64,000 nt of DNA, from contig CASGAQ010000003.1 of the NCBI GenBank assembly GCA_949299535.1, forward strand, positions 62,001-126,000, in the 5' to 3' direction. The notes beneath the pieces were generated by a model. The model saw nothing but the letters and a program-made list of their open reading frames with translations, did no database searches and was not told where the DNA came from. Positions 27,521 to 36,289 of the stretch are shown here, in pieces. Source of the DNA: an uncultured Eubacteriales bacterium (GTDB taxonomy: Bacteria > Bacillota > Clostridia > Oscillospirales > CAG-272). Positions within the stretch are counted from its first letter, which is position 1, and every line of letters begins with the position of its first letter. Made by a program: the position numbers and the translations under genes.

Positions 27521-28825
27521 ATGAAAAAAAAATCTCGCAAATTGAAATTTTTTTCGTTTTTATTCTGCGCGCTTTTGCTTTCCGCTAATTTCCTTTCATT
27601 TCCCGCCGGCGCGGATATGTATGATGAAGATAAAGTAAATTCATCTTACGCCGCAGTCTATAACGTAGAAAACAAAACATTCGTTTTTCAAAAAAATTCG
27701 GATGACAAAATATCCTCAGCAAACTGTGCAAAGATAATGACGGCGATACTTGCGCTTGAGCATTACAAAGATCTTGACGAAGTTATAACCGTTCCTCTTT
27801 CTTCTCTCCAAAATCTTGATGGAGCCATAATATTCGGGCTTCTTTCCGGCGAGCAGATTACTGTCCGAGATCTTATATATACCATGCTCGTCGGAAACTG
27901 CAATGATTCCGCCTCCGTACTGGCTTGCGATATCGCCGAAACAAACGCGATATTCGCGCTTAAAATGAACGAAAAGGCGGAAGAATTAGGTCTTGAGAAC
28001 ACATTTTTCAAAAACTCGACAGGACTCGGCTCCGCAGACGCATATACGACCGCTGAAGATTGCCTGCGTCTTTGTGCATACGCCTTGACGATACCTGAAT
28101 TTTCCAAAATAGCAAACACCACAAAATATGTCGTTCCCGCAACAAACAAACACAGCGAAAAAACGGTATATACAAAAAACTATTTTCTCTCAAGACAAAC
28201 ATTTTCCGACTATTATTGGCAGGACGCAGACGGAATAAGCTCATTAAAAACCGACGAAGGATATACGGTAATTTCATCATATTCCGCATATTCCATGACC
28301 TATATATGCATATGTGCCGGCGCTGACAGAAGCGAGTCGAAAAAAATATATGCATACGGCGATGTAAAAAACCTTTTGCTTTGGGCGTCAAAGGAGTATA
28401 CAACTCTCAAAGTTCTGGACAGTTCCGAAATATTCGGAGAAGTATATGTAGCTCTCTCGTCGGAAAGCGATTATGTTTCAGTCGTACCTGAGAGTTCGCT
28501 TTACGCATATCTTCCTCGTAGCACAGATATATCGGCAGAAACCGAGCCAAGATTTGAGATAACAAAAAAAGAACTTACCGCTCCGGTGGAAAAAGGCACC
28601 GTAGTAGGGAAAGTGCATATATATTTAGGTGACAAAGAGATCGCCTCGTGCAATCTGGTCACAAAATTCTCTGTCGAAAAAAGCGCCGTTCTTGCTTTCA
28701 AAGACGCACTTTTCGGCAAGAGATCGCTTGTCATCATAGGTTTTCTTGTTTTGAGCGCGGCTGTATTCGGAGCAATCAGATTCTCAGTATTTTACGCGAT
28801 ATCAAAAAAAGAGACTTCGGAATAG
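27521..28825 (+). CDS. DacF/PBP5-family (S11) protein with degenerate active site
   Basis: 434 residues from the ATG at 27521 (GGAGGAAA upstream). Signal peptide, S11 D-alanyl-D-alanine carboxypeptidase domain, PBP5-like C-terminal beta domain and a C-terminal transmembrane helix that replaces the usual amphipathic anchor. The fold is clear (SSANCAKIMTAILALEH, LGLENTFFKNSTGLG), but all three catalytic motifs deviate: SxxK is Asn68-Cys-Ala-Lys, SxN is Asn126-Cys-Asn, and KTG is Lys243-Thr-Asp. This suggests a pseudo-enzyme that binds peptidoglycan or regulates wall enzymes; activity loss is inferred. Likely co-transcribed with ribF and the next small gene. Confidence 0.85.
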   Translation: MKKKSRKLKFFSFLFCALLLSANFLSFPAGADMYDEDKVNSSYAAVYNVENKTFVFQKNSDDKISSANCAKIMTAILALEHYKDLDEVITVPLSSLQNLDGAIIFGLLSGEQITVRDLIYTMLVGNCNDSASVLACDIAETNAIFALKMNEKAEELGLENTFFKNSTGLGSADAYTTAEDCLRLCAYALTIPEFSKIANTTKYVVPATNKHSEKTVYTKNYFLSRQTFSDYYWQDADGISSLKTDEGYTVISSYSAYSMTYICICAGADRSESKKIYAYGDVKNLLLWASKEYTTLKVLDSSEIFGEVYVALSSESDYVSVVPESSLYAYLPRSTDISAETEPRFEITKKELTAPVEKGTVVGKVHIYLGDKEIASCNLVTKFSVEKSAVLAFKDALFGKRSLVIIGFLVLSAAVFGAIRFSVFYAISKKETSE

Positions 28826-28872
28826 AGGCACAAAAAACGTAAATAATATTATTTTGAAAGGAAGTGTTATAT

Positions 28873-29193
28873 ATGAGTAAAGACACAATAAGCTTGGATA
28901 ACGTAAAAAACGAGGTAGAAAAAGCGGAAAAAGGGATAAAAAAGTGTGTGAAAGAAATGAAAGAAAATCAGATCAACATCAACTTCAAATGCTCTCAGTA
29001 TGACGCTCTCGTAGTAGCGCTCGGCGCCACAACGGCTTTGGTAGGTCTGTATGTTATCATGAGCGCGCGCAAGAAAGCGAAGATAAAAAAACAGCTTTCC
29101 AAAAAGTTCGAAAAAAAATGTGACAAAGAAGTTGAAAAGCGCGTAAAACAGGAACTCAAAAAAATCGAAAAAGCAAATGAAGAAGCGAATTGA
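28873..29193 (+). CDS. Small single-pass membrane protein, Lys/Glu-rich
   Basis: 106 residues from the ATG at 28873 (AAAGGAAG upstream). Charged helical N-terminus, one hydrophobic segment (DALVVALGATTALVGLYVIM, about 50-70), then a very Lys/Glu-rich coiled-coil-like tail. Family not recognised. It follows the DacF-like gene by 47 bases and ends in the stem of a terminator. Confidence 0.65.
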   Translation: MSKDTISLDNVKNEVEKAEKGIKKCVKEMKENQININFKCSQYDALVVALGATTALVGLYVIMSARKKAKIKKQLSKKFEKKCDKEVEKRVKQELKKIEKANEEAN

Positions 29194-29208
29194 TTCGCTT
29201 CTTTTTTT
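29182..29208 (+). terminator. Terminator at the end of the ribF unit
   Basis: GAAGCGAA pairs with TTCGCTTC, followed by TTTTTTT; the stem overlaps the last codons and stop of the small membrane protein. Confidence 0.85.
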
Positions 29209-29281
29209 GAACAATTTTTTCTGCTCGTTAGATATATATGCTCGAATGATGCCTTTTTATCGCATTTTTTGCGGTTTGCTA

Positions 29282-29310
29282 TTGCAAAATAAGCGAAATA
29301 GAGATATAAT
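29282..29310 (+). promoter_or_regulatory. guaA promoter
   Basis: TTGCAA, 17-base spacer, TATAAT. No purine riboswitch is visible in the 73-base leader. Confidence 0.65.
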
Positions 29311-29382
29311 TATGATGATATATATACAAATTGATTTGTATGACTCCCCAAAATCTTTCACTCGAAAGGACAAAAAAACACT

Positions 29383-31257
29383 ATGAACGAAAAAGTTGCC
29401 ATACTTGATTGCGGCGGACAGTACACAAAAGTTATCGACCGCAAAGTAAGAGAACTCGGCGTATATACCGATATTCTTCCGATCGGTGCCGAAAGTGAAA
29501 AACTTAAAACTTACAGCGCGTTTATTCTCAGCGGCGGTCCGTCAAGCGTTTGGAGCGCAGGCGCTCCCAAATATGATTCCGGCATATTCGATCTCGGCAA
29601 GCCGATACTCGGCATTTGCTATGGCATGCAACTTATCTGCGAACATTTCGGCGGCAAGGTCCTCCCCGGAGTAAAAACAGAATACGGTCAGATACCGATC
29701 CAAGTAGATGTTTCCTGTCCTCTCTTTAAAGGACTTGAAAGCGAACAGCTCGTACTTATGAGCCACGGCGATGCGGTAAAAGAGCTTTCGGGCGATTTCA
29801 AGTGCGTAGGCAAAACAGGCGATATCGTCGCTGCCATATACAATGCAGATAAAAAGATCGTCGGCGTTCAGTTCCACCCTGAAGTCGAGCCTTCCGTAAA
29901 CGGCGTTGCTATGCTGGAAAACTTCCTGCGCGGAATTTGCGGACTTACAGAAGTTTACGCTCTCGACGACAGAATAGAAACATCTATAAAAATGATACAG
30001 AGCCGAGTACCTAAAGATAAAAAAGTTCTTGTTTTGGTTTCCGGCGGTGTTGACAGCGCGGTAACCGCAGCTCTGCTCACCAGAGCATTGCCGCCTGAAC
30101 AAGTCTATGCAATACATATCGACCACGGTATGATGAGAAAGAACGAAAGCAATCTTATATGCGAAGGGCTTGCCGATCTCGGACTTAAAAATATGCTTCG
30201 TGTAAACGCCGCAGAAGAGTTCTTCGAAGGAACCGTCGACGACGGCAAAGGCAACATCATCGGACCGCTCTCAAAAACTTGCGATCCAGAAACAAAACGC
30301 AAGATAATCGGCACGATGTTTATAAAAGTAACGAAAGACGCTGCGGACAAGCTTGGTATTACGGACTTTGACAATACCTTTCTTGCTCAAGGCACTCTCC
30401 GTCCTGACCTTATCGAAAGCGGCAACCCCGATGTCAGCGGATATGCTAATAAGATAAAGACTCACCATAACGATGTCGATATCGTCCGTGCGGCACGCGA
30501 CCGCGGCATGATAATAGAAACAAACTGGGACTGGCACAAGGACGAAGTTCGCAAAGTTGCAAGAATGCTCGGCCTGCCTGAAGAAGTGGCCTCCCGTCAG
30601 CCGTTCCCCGGTCCGGGACTCGGCGTTCGCATACTTTGTGCAGACGCTCCCGTTGAATATACCGACGAAGAAAAAGCAGGACTTGAATCCATATGCACAT
30701 CGGCAGGCTACAAAACGTTTATCGCTCCCATAAACAGCGTCGGCGTTCAAGGAGATAACAGAAGCTACAAGAAACTTTCCATCATAGAAAAAGCGGACTG
30801 CGAAAACAGAATGTCATGCAATTTTGATGAAATTTTCGCAATAGCCAAAAACATTCCTAACACGCTTCCTTATATCAACCGCGTCGCATATCGTATAGAC
30901 GACGGCGAAACAGGCGCTCTTTCTTTCACTCCTCTTCATATAGGATATGAATCTACCGATCTTTTGCGCGAAGTAGATGCGATCACTACAGACAACATCA
31001 TGAACAAGAACATAAGCCAGTGCTTTGCGGTCCTTCTTCCTTTCTCTCTCTCCGGAGAAGGTAAGTACAGTGTTGCTCTCCGTGCAGTAGTAACAAGCGA
31101 CTTTATGACCGCTCGCCCAGCTGTTCCCGGAAAAGATTTCAATCTCGAAGCGCTCCAAACTGCGGCAGACAAAATAAAAGAATCTCTCGGCGATAAGATA
31201 TCCGCTGTATTCTATGACGTAACCGGCAAGCCTCCGGCAACAGTAGAGTGGGAGTAG
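29383..31257 (+). CDS. guaA: GMP synthase (glutamine-hydrolysing), long form
   Basis: 624 residues, about 110 longer than the usual bacterial enzyme. Class I glutaminase with Cys79 (GICYGMQL) and HPEVEPS, ATP-pyrophosphatase P-loop LVSGGVDSAV, and the C-terminal end KPPATVEWE. The extra length lies in the C-terminal dimerisation part, after the QPFPGPGLGVR segment, as in eukaryotic-type GMP synthases. It aminates XMP to GMP. The last codons (GAGTGGGAGTAG) form the left attachment site of the genomic island, and the protein end is kept intact. Confidence 0.95.
   Translation: MNEKVAILDCGGQYTKVIDRKVRELGVYTDILPIGAESEKLKTYSAFILSGGPSSVWSAGAPKYDSGIFDLGKPILGICYGMQLICEHFGGKVLPGVKTEYGQIPIQVDVSCPLFKGLESEQLVLMSHGDAVKELSGDFKCVGKTGDIVAAIYNADKKIVGVQFHPEVEPSVNGVAMLENFLRGICGLTEVYALDDRIETSIKMIQSRVPKDKKVLVLVSGGVDSAVTAALLTRALPPEQVYAIHIDHGMMRKNESNLICEGLADLGLKNMLRVNAAEEFFEGTVDDGKGNIIGPLSKTCDPETKRKIIGTMFIKVTKDAADKLGITDFDNTFLAQGTLRPDLIESGNPDVSGYANKIKTHHNDVDIVRAARDRGMIIETNWDWHKDEVRKVARMLGLPEEVASRQPFPGPGLGVRILCADAPVEYTDEEKAGLESICTSAGYKTFIAPINSVGVQGDNRSYKKLSIIEKADCENRMSCNFDEIFAIAKNIPNTLPYINRVAYRIDDGETGALSFTPLHIGYESTDLLREVDAITTDNIMNKNISQCFAVLLPFSLSGEGKYSVALRAVVTSDFMTARPAVPGKDFNLEALQTAADKIKESLGDKISAVFYDVTGKPPATVEWE
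31246..31256 (+). repeat. Left attachment site (attL) in guaA
   Basis: GAGTGGGAGTA encodes the final EWE and start of the stop codon of guaA and is repeated exactly at 47250-47260. Confidence 0.7.
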
Positions 31258-31436
31258 TTCCCCTTGGCTTGCAATAGCCGAAAAACCCAGTGTTTGTGCG
31301 GTTTTTGGGACTTGCCATTTTTTGCAAAATTGCTTTTGCAACACTTTTGCAACACGTTCGCTGAAAAAAAGGTTTTGCAACAGATGAAATAGGTCCCTAT
31401 CGGTTTGCAAGTAAAAATGAATTTTGCATATTTTTT

Positions 31437-31472
31437 AAGGCTACTGCCTCTTTTCGAGGTGGTAGCCTTTTT
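31437..31472 (+). terminator. Terminator downstream of guaA, inside the island
   Basis: AAGGCTAC..CCTC with a TTTTC loop and complement, followed by TTTTT. Between guaA and here (31258-31436) short TTTGCAACA repeats are seen, but no gene. Confidence 0.8.
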
Positions 31473-31540
31473 CGCATATTGGCGATATCATATAACTCAT
31501 TGTAATATAAATGTGAAATCAAGTTGGCGAGGTGAATGCT

Positions 31541-31720
31541 ATGAGAAAAGACAAATATCATATATATTTAAGTGATGAAGAAATCAAACGAATTGTTGTA
31601 TATCTAATAAATCTCAAAAATCAGTTGATAGCAGAAGGCAGATATACTGATGCAGTCGATGAACTGCTTTGCAAAGTGATTTCAACTAAGAAAAAGAAAA
31701 TCAAAGTCAAATACATCTAA
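31541..31720 (+). CDS. Small ICE-type protein of unknown function
   Basis: 59 residues from the ATG at 31541 with GAGGTG six bases upstream. HIYLSDEEIKRIVVYLINLKNQL...TDAVDELLCKVISTKKKKIKVKYI is a small helical protein with a basic C-terminus of a type common in Tn916/Tn1549-like conjugative elements; no function is known. It has its own terminator. Confidence 0.7.
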   Translation: MRKDKYHIYLSDEEIKRIVVYLINLKNQLIAEGRYTDAVDELLCKVISTKKKKIKVKYI

Positions 31721-31734
31721 TATATATGACCAAG

Positions 31735-31779
31735 AGCCGTCTATTGACCTCAATTAAGAGGAAGATAGGCGGCTTTTTT
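31735..31779 (+). terminator. Terminator after the small ICE protein
   Basis: AGCCGTCTAT and CCTC arms with complements around AATTAA, followed by TTTTTTT. Confidence 0.85.
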
Positions 31780-32263
31780 TGTTGTACAAAAGTTTTTTCA
31801 AGAAATTTTGAAAAAACACCCCCATTTTTTCTTCTCCCAGTTCAAACAAGTGAAGGGGTTAATTCCGAACCTCAAAACGGAAGCCTTTCACTTGTATTTT
31901 GACAACTGAATAAGTCATTCACTAAGACTTTAATTCTGATGATTTTAGCCACCTTATCGGGTACGCCGTGACTTCTGCATTGCAGAAAAGCGAGAACTCC
32001 CGGTATAAGTAATAGGTTGCCCCTGTTACGGCGATGACAGTCAGAAGGATAATGATACTTCTCTACGGAGCTGGTGGAGAACCCGGCAGAGGTGAAATTC
32101 CTATGATACAGATTAGCAATCTGTTCCTTAGTGACTTCCCGTGAGCTTTTGCTCGGCAAGGGGTGTTGAGAACAAATATTGCCAGACCGGTTAGGAAATG
32201 AGCCGGTCAAGTACATAGCCATACTGCGATGGCTATGAATTTTACGAAAGGAGGACGCACAAA
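31780..32263 (+). promoter_or_regulatory. Long untranslated leader of the ParA-like ICE gene
   Basis: Nearly 500 bases without a gene, typical of the region before parA in Tn1549-like elements. It holds two good hairpins close to the start codon: GACCGG...CCGGTC (32185-32208) and CATAGCCAT...ATGGCTATG (32214-32237), then AAAGGAGG. It might regulate translation of the former ICE operon. Confidence 0.4.
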
Positions 32264-32476
32264 GTGTCGAACTGCAAAACGATTGCCATATGCAATCAAA
32301 AAGGCGGAGTTGGAAAGACGACCACTACGGTAAACCTTGGTGTTGGTCTTGCAATGCAGGGAAAGAAAGTGTTGCTCATAGACGCAGACCCGCAGGGCGA
32401 CTTAACCACTTGTCTCGGTTGGAAAGATACAGACAACTTGGGTATCACGCTTGCAACGAAACTCACTGATGGTTAA
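32264..32476 (+). pseudogene. ParA-family ATPase of an ICE, 3' truncated
   Basis: GTG start nine bases after AAAGGAGG. The 70 residues contain the deviant Walker A ([20 protein letters not shown]) and [15 protein letters not shown] of the Tn1549-type ParA protein (normally about 270 residues). The frame ends after ATKLTDG where the sequence changes to the start of another ICE gene, so a large internal deletion fused the two. Confidence 0.85.
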
Positions 32477-32609
32477 AACAAAATTCAAGAAAGCCGTCTC
32501 GCTTATGTTGGCGGCGGTTATGAGCCTTACTGCTTTTATGGGCATTGGGGCAACGACAGCCTTGCTTTCTTACGAAAATAGTCATTACATTTATTTCTTG
32601 CAATGCTAA
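32469..32609 (+). pseudogene. Signal peptide of a Cna-type ICE surface protein, truncated
   Basis: 46 codons starting [20 protein letters not shown], a signal peptide like those of the large Cna-B surface proteins of Tn1549-type elements. It starts inside the end of the ParA fragment and breaks off after GATTA into sequence of an antisense sigma gene. No mature domain remains. Confidence 0.65.
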
Positions 32610-32781
32610 TAATCCACGCCTTAAAAGAGTCCTTGTTTTTTAATTGAGGGAACTTTTGACAAGCGGCAAGGAAAACCTCTTGTAAAACATCGTCTGCATC
32701 CGCTTTTGAGTTCAAACGAAATCTCACAAAACGTTCCACGGATACTCGTTCTGCTTCCAACAATTTTTCAAATTCATCCAT
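32536..32781 (-). pseudogene. Sigma-70 family (ECF-like) factor, 3' truncated
   Basis: 81 codons; the first 75 are a sigma region 2 (RVSVERFVRFRLNSKADADDVLQEVFLAACQ, FKAWIISIARNKCNDYFRKKA). Region 4 is lost at the junction with the surface-protein fragment near 32555. Excellent AAAGGAGGTGAGG ribosome site before the ATG. Such factors accompany efflux genes in Clostridia. Confidence 0.8.
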
Positions 32782-32928
32782 ATCCTCACCTCCTTTGGTC
32801 TATGAGTGATTAAAACCGGTTTCACTTATATAGACGGGTGCCGGTATCGAAAGGTTCATTTTTAGAATTATTTTCCCAACAAAAATTTAATGGCACTATA
32901 TAAAGTTTTTAGAAAATTGAAAATCAAA

Positions 32929-32971
32929 GATAACCACCGAGAGACCATTACGGTGGCTCTCGGCGGTTATC
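32929..32971 (-). terminator. Terminator of the long sigma-factor gene
   Basis: GATAACC.CCGAGAG arms around a short inner stem; on the minus strand TTTGATTTTC follows. Confidence 0.8.
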
Positions 32972-32981
32972 TTGTTTAAGT

Positions 32982-34583
32982 TTAAGGATTGATGTATTTT
33001 CCTTCGACACTAAATACGCCATCGGTCAAAGGCTTTTCATTGTCGGGTTTGCGCAGGATACCACGGCGAATCAGCTCGTCTGTAACATATCCAATGATCT
33101 GATGCAGATAACAGCTAACCCACTGATTTATCTGATCGTGCAAGTGTTTCGGAACGAAGTTTTCAAAATTATTGTGCACAGTTACAATCCACTCCGCAAG
33201 GAGATCATTGAGCTTTTCATCAGTCATCTCAAACAGTGAAATAAATTTTCCAAACTGCTCTGCGGTAAAATGCGGGAAGTTTAAGCTAAAGCCTGCCTCT
33301 GACTTTATAAGCAGATTTGTTTCGATAAGATGTGCGGCATCTTCTTCGGAAAGAGCTTCTTTGGACACAACACCGTTTACGCTATTCTGTGGTATGCCGT
33401 TTGCACACATCCAACGCATCCCTTTGTTATGGTAAACACTGTAATCAAAATATTTACTGACCCAATAGTAATAGATATGAGACGGGACTTTGTACTCGCT
33501 ACCACTATCGTCTCCTGCAACATTGCATCCGAAATTATACTCTGCACAGCTTTCCGATTCATCGACCGTTTCTTCTACGATGAACCAACCATATCCGCCA
33601 TCCTTTCTCGGAGGATACGAACCGTTTTCCAGATTTAAGCGTTTGTTTTTTACGTCCCTAATTTTTCGTCTGAGCAGATATGGAACGATGATATAACCAA
33701 GTCTACTTATGCCGAAATCATTGCCGTAAAAATCTAAAGCGCTGATTTTATTTTCAGCTTCTCTTAGTATAACTGCAAATTTATCCGCAAGCATACTGAT
33801 TACCGATGCTGAAACTTCTTCGGTCTGCTTTCTGTCTTTCAAACGAAAGATAATAAAATTGGTTACGTATTTGTTACCCACCTTACAGATAGCATCCCCA
33901 TATTCAAGTCGGGGGAGTTCATCCTCTACATACATTGTAGGAATACCCGTACTAATACTGATTTCCTCTACTGTCAAAGGCTTTTCATAAGCTGCGAGGC
34001 AGATAGCACGGGAAATCTGTGTATGAAGATATGCGTCGGAATCCATATTACCGTTACAAGTTCCAGTATTCCAATTAATTCTCTGATAGACCTTATCCAT
34101 TTTATCTTCTCCTATCCTATCTCTGATTTTTTGGCGACCTACGTTCAGCCGCCATTTGATTGTGGTTTCGGGGAGAGAATACTTTTTTGCAAGACTTCTG
34201 ATTGGCAATTCGCCAATATAGTAGTCCACAAAAATATTTTTGTACTCGGAAGATAACGTGTGCAAATAGCGAAACACCGTTTCATATTGCTCCTGTGTGT
34301 TGTCCTCATCGACATCGGAATAATCAGCAATGTCAAAAAGTTCGTCTTCGCATGACAATACGATTTGATTTTTATTCCGATTGTCAATAAACCGGGCATA
34401 GCGGTTATGAGCAATACGCCAAACCCATGCATCAAGCGATTCGATTTGATATTTGTTCATTCCTTCAAGGATATGACAAATGATCTCACTCGCAAGATCC
34501 TCGGCATCGTAGCGGTTGGATAAACGCTTATAACAGAAACGAAATATCGGTTCGATGTACGGGATAATTTTGTTCTCGTCCAA
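32982..34583 (-). CDS. ECF-type sigma factor with a 360-residue C-terminal extension
   Basis: 533 residues from a TTG preceded by AAGGAGGAG. Region 2 (DAEDLASEIICHILEGM, LDAWVWRIAHNRYARFIDNR) and region 4 (SSEYKNIFVDYYIGELPIRSLAKKYSLPETTIKWRLNVGRQKI) fill the first 165 residues. A second winged-helix-like segment (TVEEISISTGIPTMYVEDELPRLE-type) is around 205-235, and a long unrecognised region without membrane helices makes up the rest. Such extended factors may sense a signal through the extra part instead of an anti-sigma protein. No anti-sigma gene is adjacent. Target genes unknown. Confidence 0.8.
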   Translation of the reverse strand: MDENKIIPYIEPIFRFCYKRLSNRYDAEDLASEIICHILEGMNKYQIESLDAWVWRIAHNRYARFIDNRNKNQIVLSCEDELFDIADYSDVDEDNTQEQYETVFRYLHTLSSEYKNIFVDYYIGELPIRSLAKKYSLPETTIKWRLNVGRQKIRDRIGEDKMDKVYQRINWNTGTCNGNMDSDAYLHTQISRAICLAAYEKPLTVEEISISTGIPTMYVEDELPRLEYGDAICKVGNKYVTNFIIFRLKDRKQTEEVSASVISMLADKFAVILREAENKISALDFYGNDFGISRLGYIIVPYLLRRKIRDVKNKRLNLENGSYPPRKDGGYGWFIVEETVDESESCAEYNFGCNVAGDDSGSEYKVPSHIYYYWVSKYFDYSVYHNKGMRWMCANGIPQNSVNGVVSKEALSEEDAAHLIETNLLIKSEAGFSLNFPHFTAEQFGKFISLFEMTDEKLNDLLAEWIVTVHNNFENFVPKHLHDQINQWVSCYLHQIIGYVTDELIRRGILRKPDNEKPLTDGVFSVEGKYINP

Positions 34584-34639
34584 GTTTTCTCCTCCTTGTA
34601 TAATAAATTTAGGTTAATAAGGGAGCCTATCTCCCGAAA

Positions 34640-34880
34640 AAGACCGTATAATTATTCATCAAAAAGATGTATAATTATAGTTATTAGATAGAGGATGTCG
34701 TGTCCTCCTTGGGGAGCAAAAGCTACTCCGTACTTGAAAGACTGACACCTCTTTCTGATAAACAGATTACGAATAAGTTGGATGTTGACGGCTGATTGCC
34801 GTACTTCGGATATAGAACAAGGCAGTAACGTTTATCGGATAAGAGGAACTATCTAAAATCTGTTTATTTAGGTGAATGGC
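34640..34880 (+). ncRNA. IS110 left end: bridge (seek) RNA candidate region
   Basis: About 240 bases of non-coding sequence directly before the IS110 transposase, the position of the bridge RNA in IS110-group elements such as IS621. It can form several hairpins (for example GGGGAGC...GCTACTCC near 34712-34735 and TTGCCG...GGCAG near 34795-34830), with unpaired stretches that could hold target- and donor-binding loops. Exact RNA ends cannot be fixed by eye. Confidence 0.5.
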
Positions 34881-35783
34881 ATGCTTTATCTTGGGATTGA
34901 TATCGGGAAAAATACTCATGTTGCTTCTCTGATTGATGAAACAGCAAAACCATTATTCAAAGCATTTTCGTTTTCAAACACCACTTCTGGTGGGAACAGT
35001 CTGATTGAAAAATTATCAGTACATATCAACAACCAGTCAGAGGTAGAAATAGGAATGGAGGCAACCGGACATTACTGGCTTTCGATTTACTCATTTCTTG
35101 TTGAAAAAGGATTTACCGTACATGTTGTCAATCCTATTCAAACCGATGGTTGGCGTAAAGGAATCGAAATCAGAAAACGTAAGACAGATATTATCGATTC
35201 CCTTCTCATAGCAGATTTAATCCGCTACGGCGATTTTGTTGAAACTTCGCTGTCGGATGAAGACACAATGTCGCTACGCAATCTGTCACGCTTTCGCAGT
35301 TATCTTGTTTCATCCATCAGCGACCTGAAAAGAAAGGTTATCTGTGTTCTTGACCAGGTGTTTCCCGAATATCACACTGCTTTTTCAGATGTTTTCGGCA
35401 AAACTTCTAAAGAACTTCTTTCTCACTTTCAGACTGCTGATGATTTTGAAAACATCTCTTCTGAACAGCTTGAAAACGTACTCAAAAAGGTCTCTTTTAA
35501 GGGTTTTGTCAAAAACAAAATCACTCAGATTTCAGAGCTCGCAGCAAGTTCTTTCGGACTGAAGTTCTGTCAGGATAGCTTCTCTTTACAGCTTCGGCTT
35601 TTAATTGAGCAGATTAAATTTATTGACGCTCAGGTATGTGACGTGGAAGCAGAAATTAAAGTTATCCTTGATAAAATTAATTCTCCTATTATGACTGTGC
35701 CGGGGATAGGCAGCATTAATGCCGCCGTTATTCTGGGGGAAATCGGTGATATATCCCGTTTCTCAACCGCAGCTCGTCGTTAG
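34881..35783 (+). pseudogene. IS110-family transposase, 3' truncated
   Basis: 300 codons from the ATG at 34881 with AGGTG upstream. RuvC-like DEDD N-terminus (LYLGIDIGKNTHVASL, EATGHYW, DIIDSLLIADLI) and the start of the C-terminal Transposase_20 domain (MTVPGIGSINAAVILGEIGDI). The frame leaves the family just after RFSTA at about 35767; the serine-bearing C-terminal part (normally another hundred residues) is gone. The element is dead in cis. Confidence 0.85.
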
Positions 35784-36234
35784 TGTTATCTAATCCGTTT
35801 ATGTATTTAGAATAGTCGTATTTTTTCAATATTTGAGGAATGTCTCCACCCAAAACAAATTCATTGCCGCAACCATATTCTTTGCTCCGGTCGTATTCAG
35901 CGTATTGCTTCAGAATTTCAAATCTTGTTTTATCGGTGTTTGGGACATATATTTCTGTCGGCACATATTTGTATGGCGCATCTCCTGGCATATCATCAAG
36001 TTTCATATACTTTATGGGCGTTGTTTTTCCGTGCTGAGTATAAAAGCCTTCGAGTTCTCCGTTGACATATTGAACGTGATATACCATACGATAGTATTCG
36101 TCATTGATTTCATAACATAAATACCCGTCTTTTTCGTAAACGCAGTTTGGCTCAAAATTGTAATATCCGCTTGACGAAAACGACATTTTCATGCGAAGCG
36201 GCATTTCGTCAAATATATTTATGGTTTCGCCCAT
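35728..36234 (-). pseudogene. Unrecognised protein, cut by the IS110 junction
   Basis: About 155 native codons from the ATG at 36234, then some 14 codons of antisense IS110. The text (MKMSFSSSGYYNFEPNCVYE, YKYVPTEIYVPNTDKTRFEI) looks like the N-terminal part of a larger soluble protein of Lachnospiraceae-type genomes, perhaps a transglutaminase-like one, but I cannot assign it. The C-terminus is lost. Confidence 0.5.
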
Positions 36235-36289
36235 ATCTTCTTTTTCTTGTATAATATTGGAAAGCAAAATGATATAAAGCTTGTGTATC

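Noticed and set aside
29200..29382. Purine riboswitch before guaA, and T-box before cysS (59157-59275)
   Set aside because: Leaders are too short and AT-rich and show neither the purine core nor a T-box (TGGNACCGCG-like) sequence.
34881..35783. Intact IS110 insertion
   Set aside because: The frame stops in the middle of the C-terminal domain and joins antisense coding sequence, so it is truncated.
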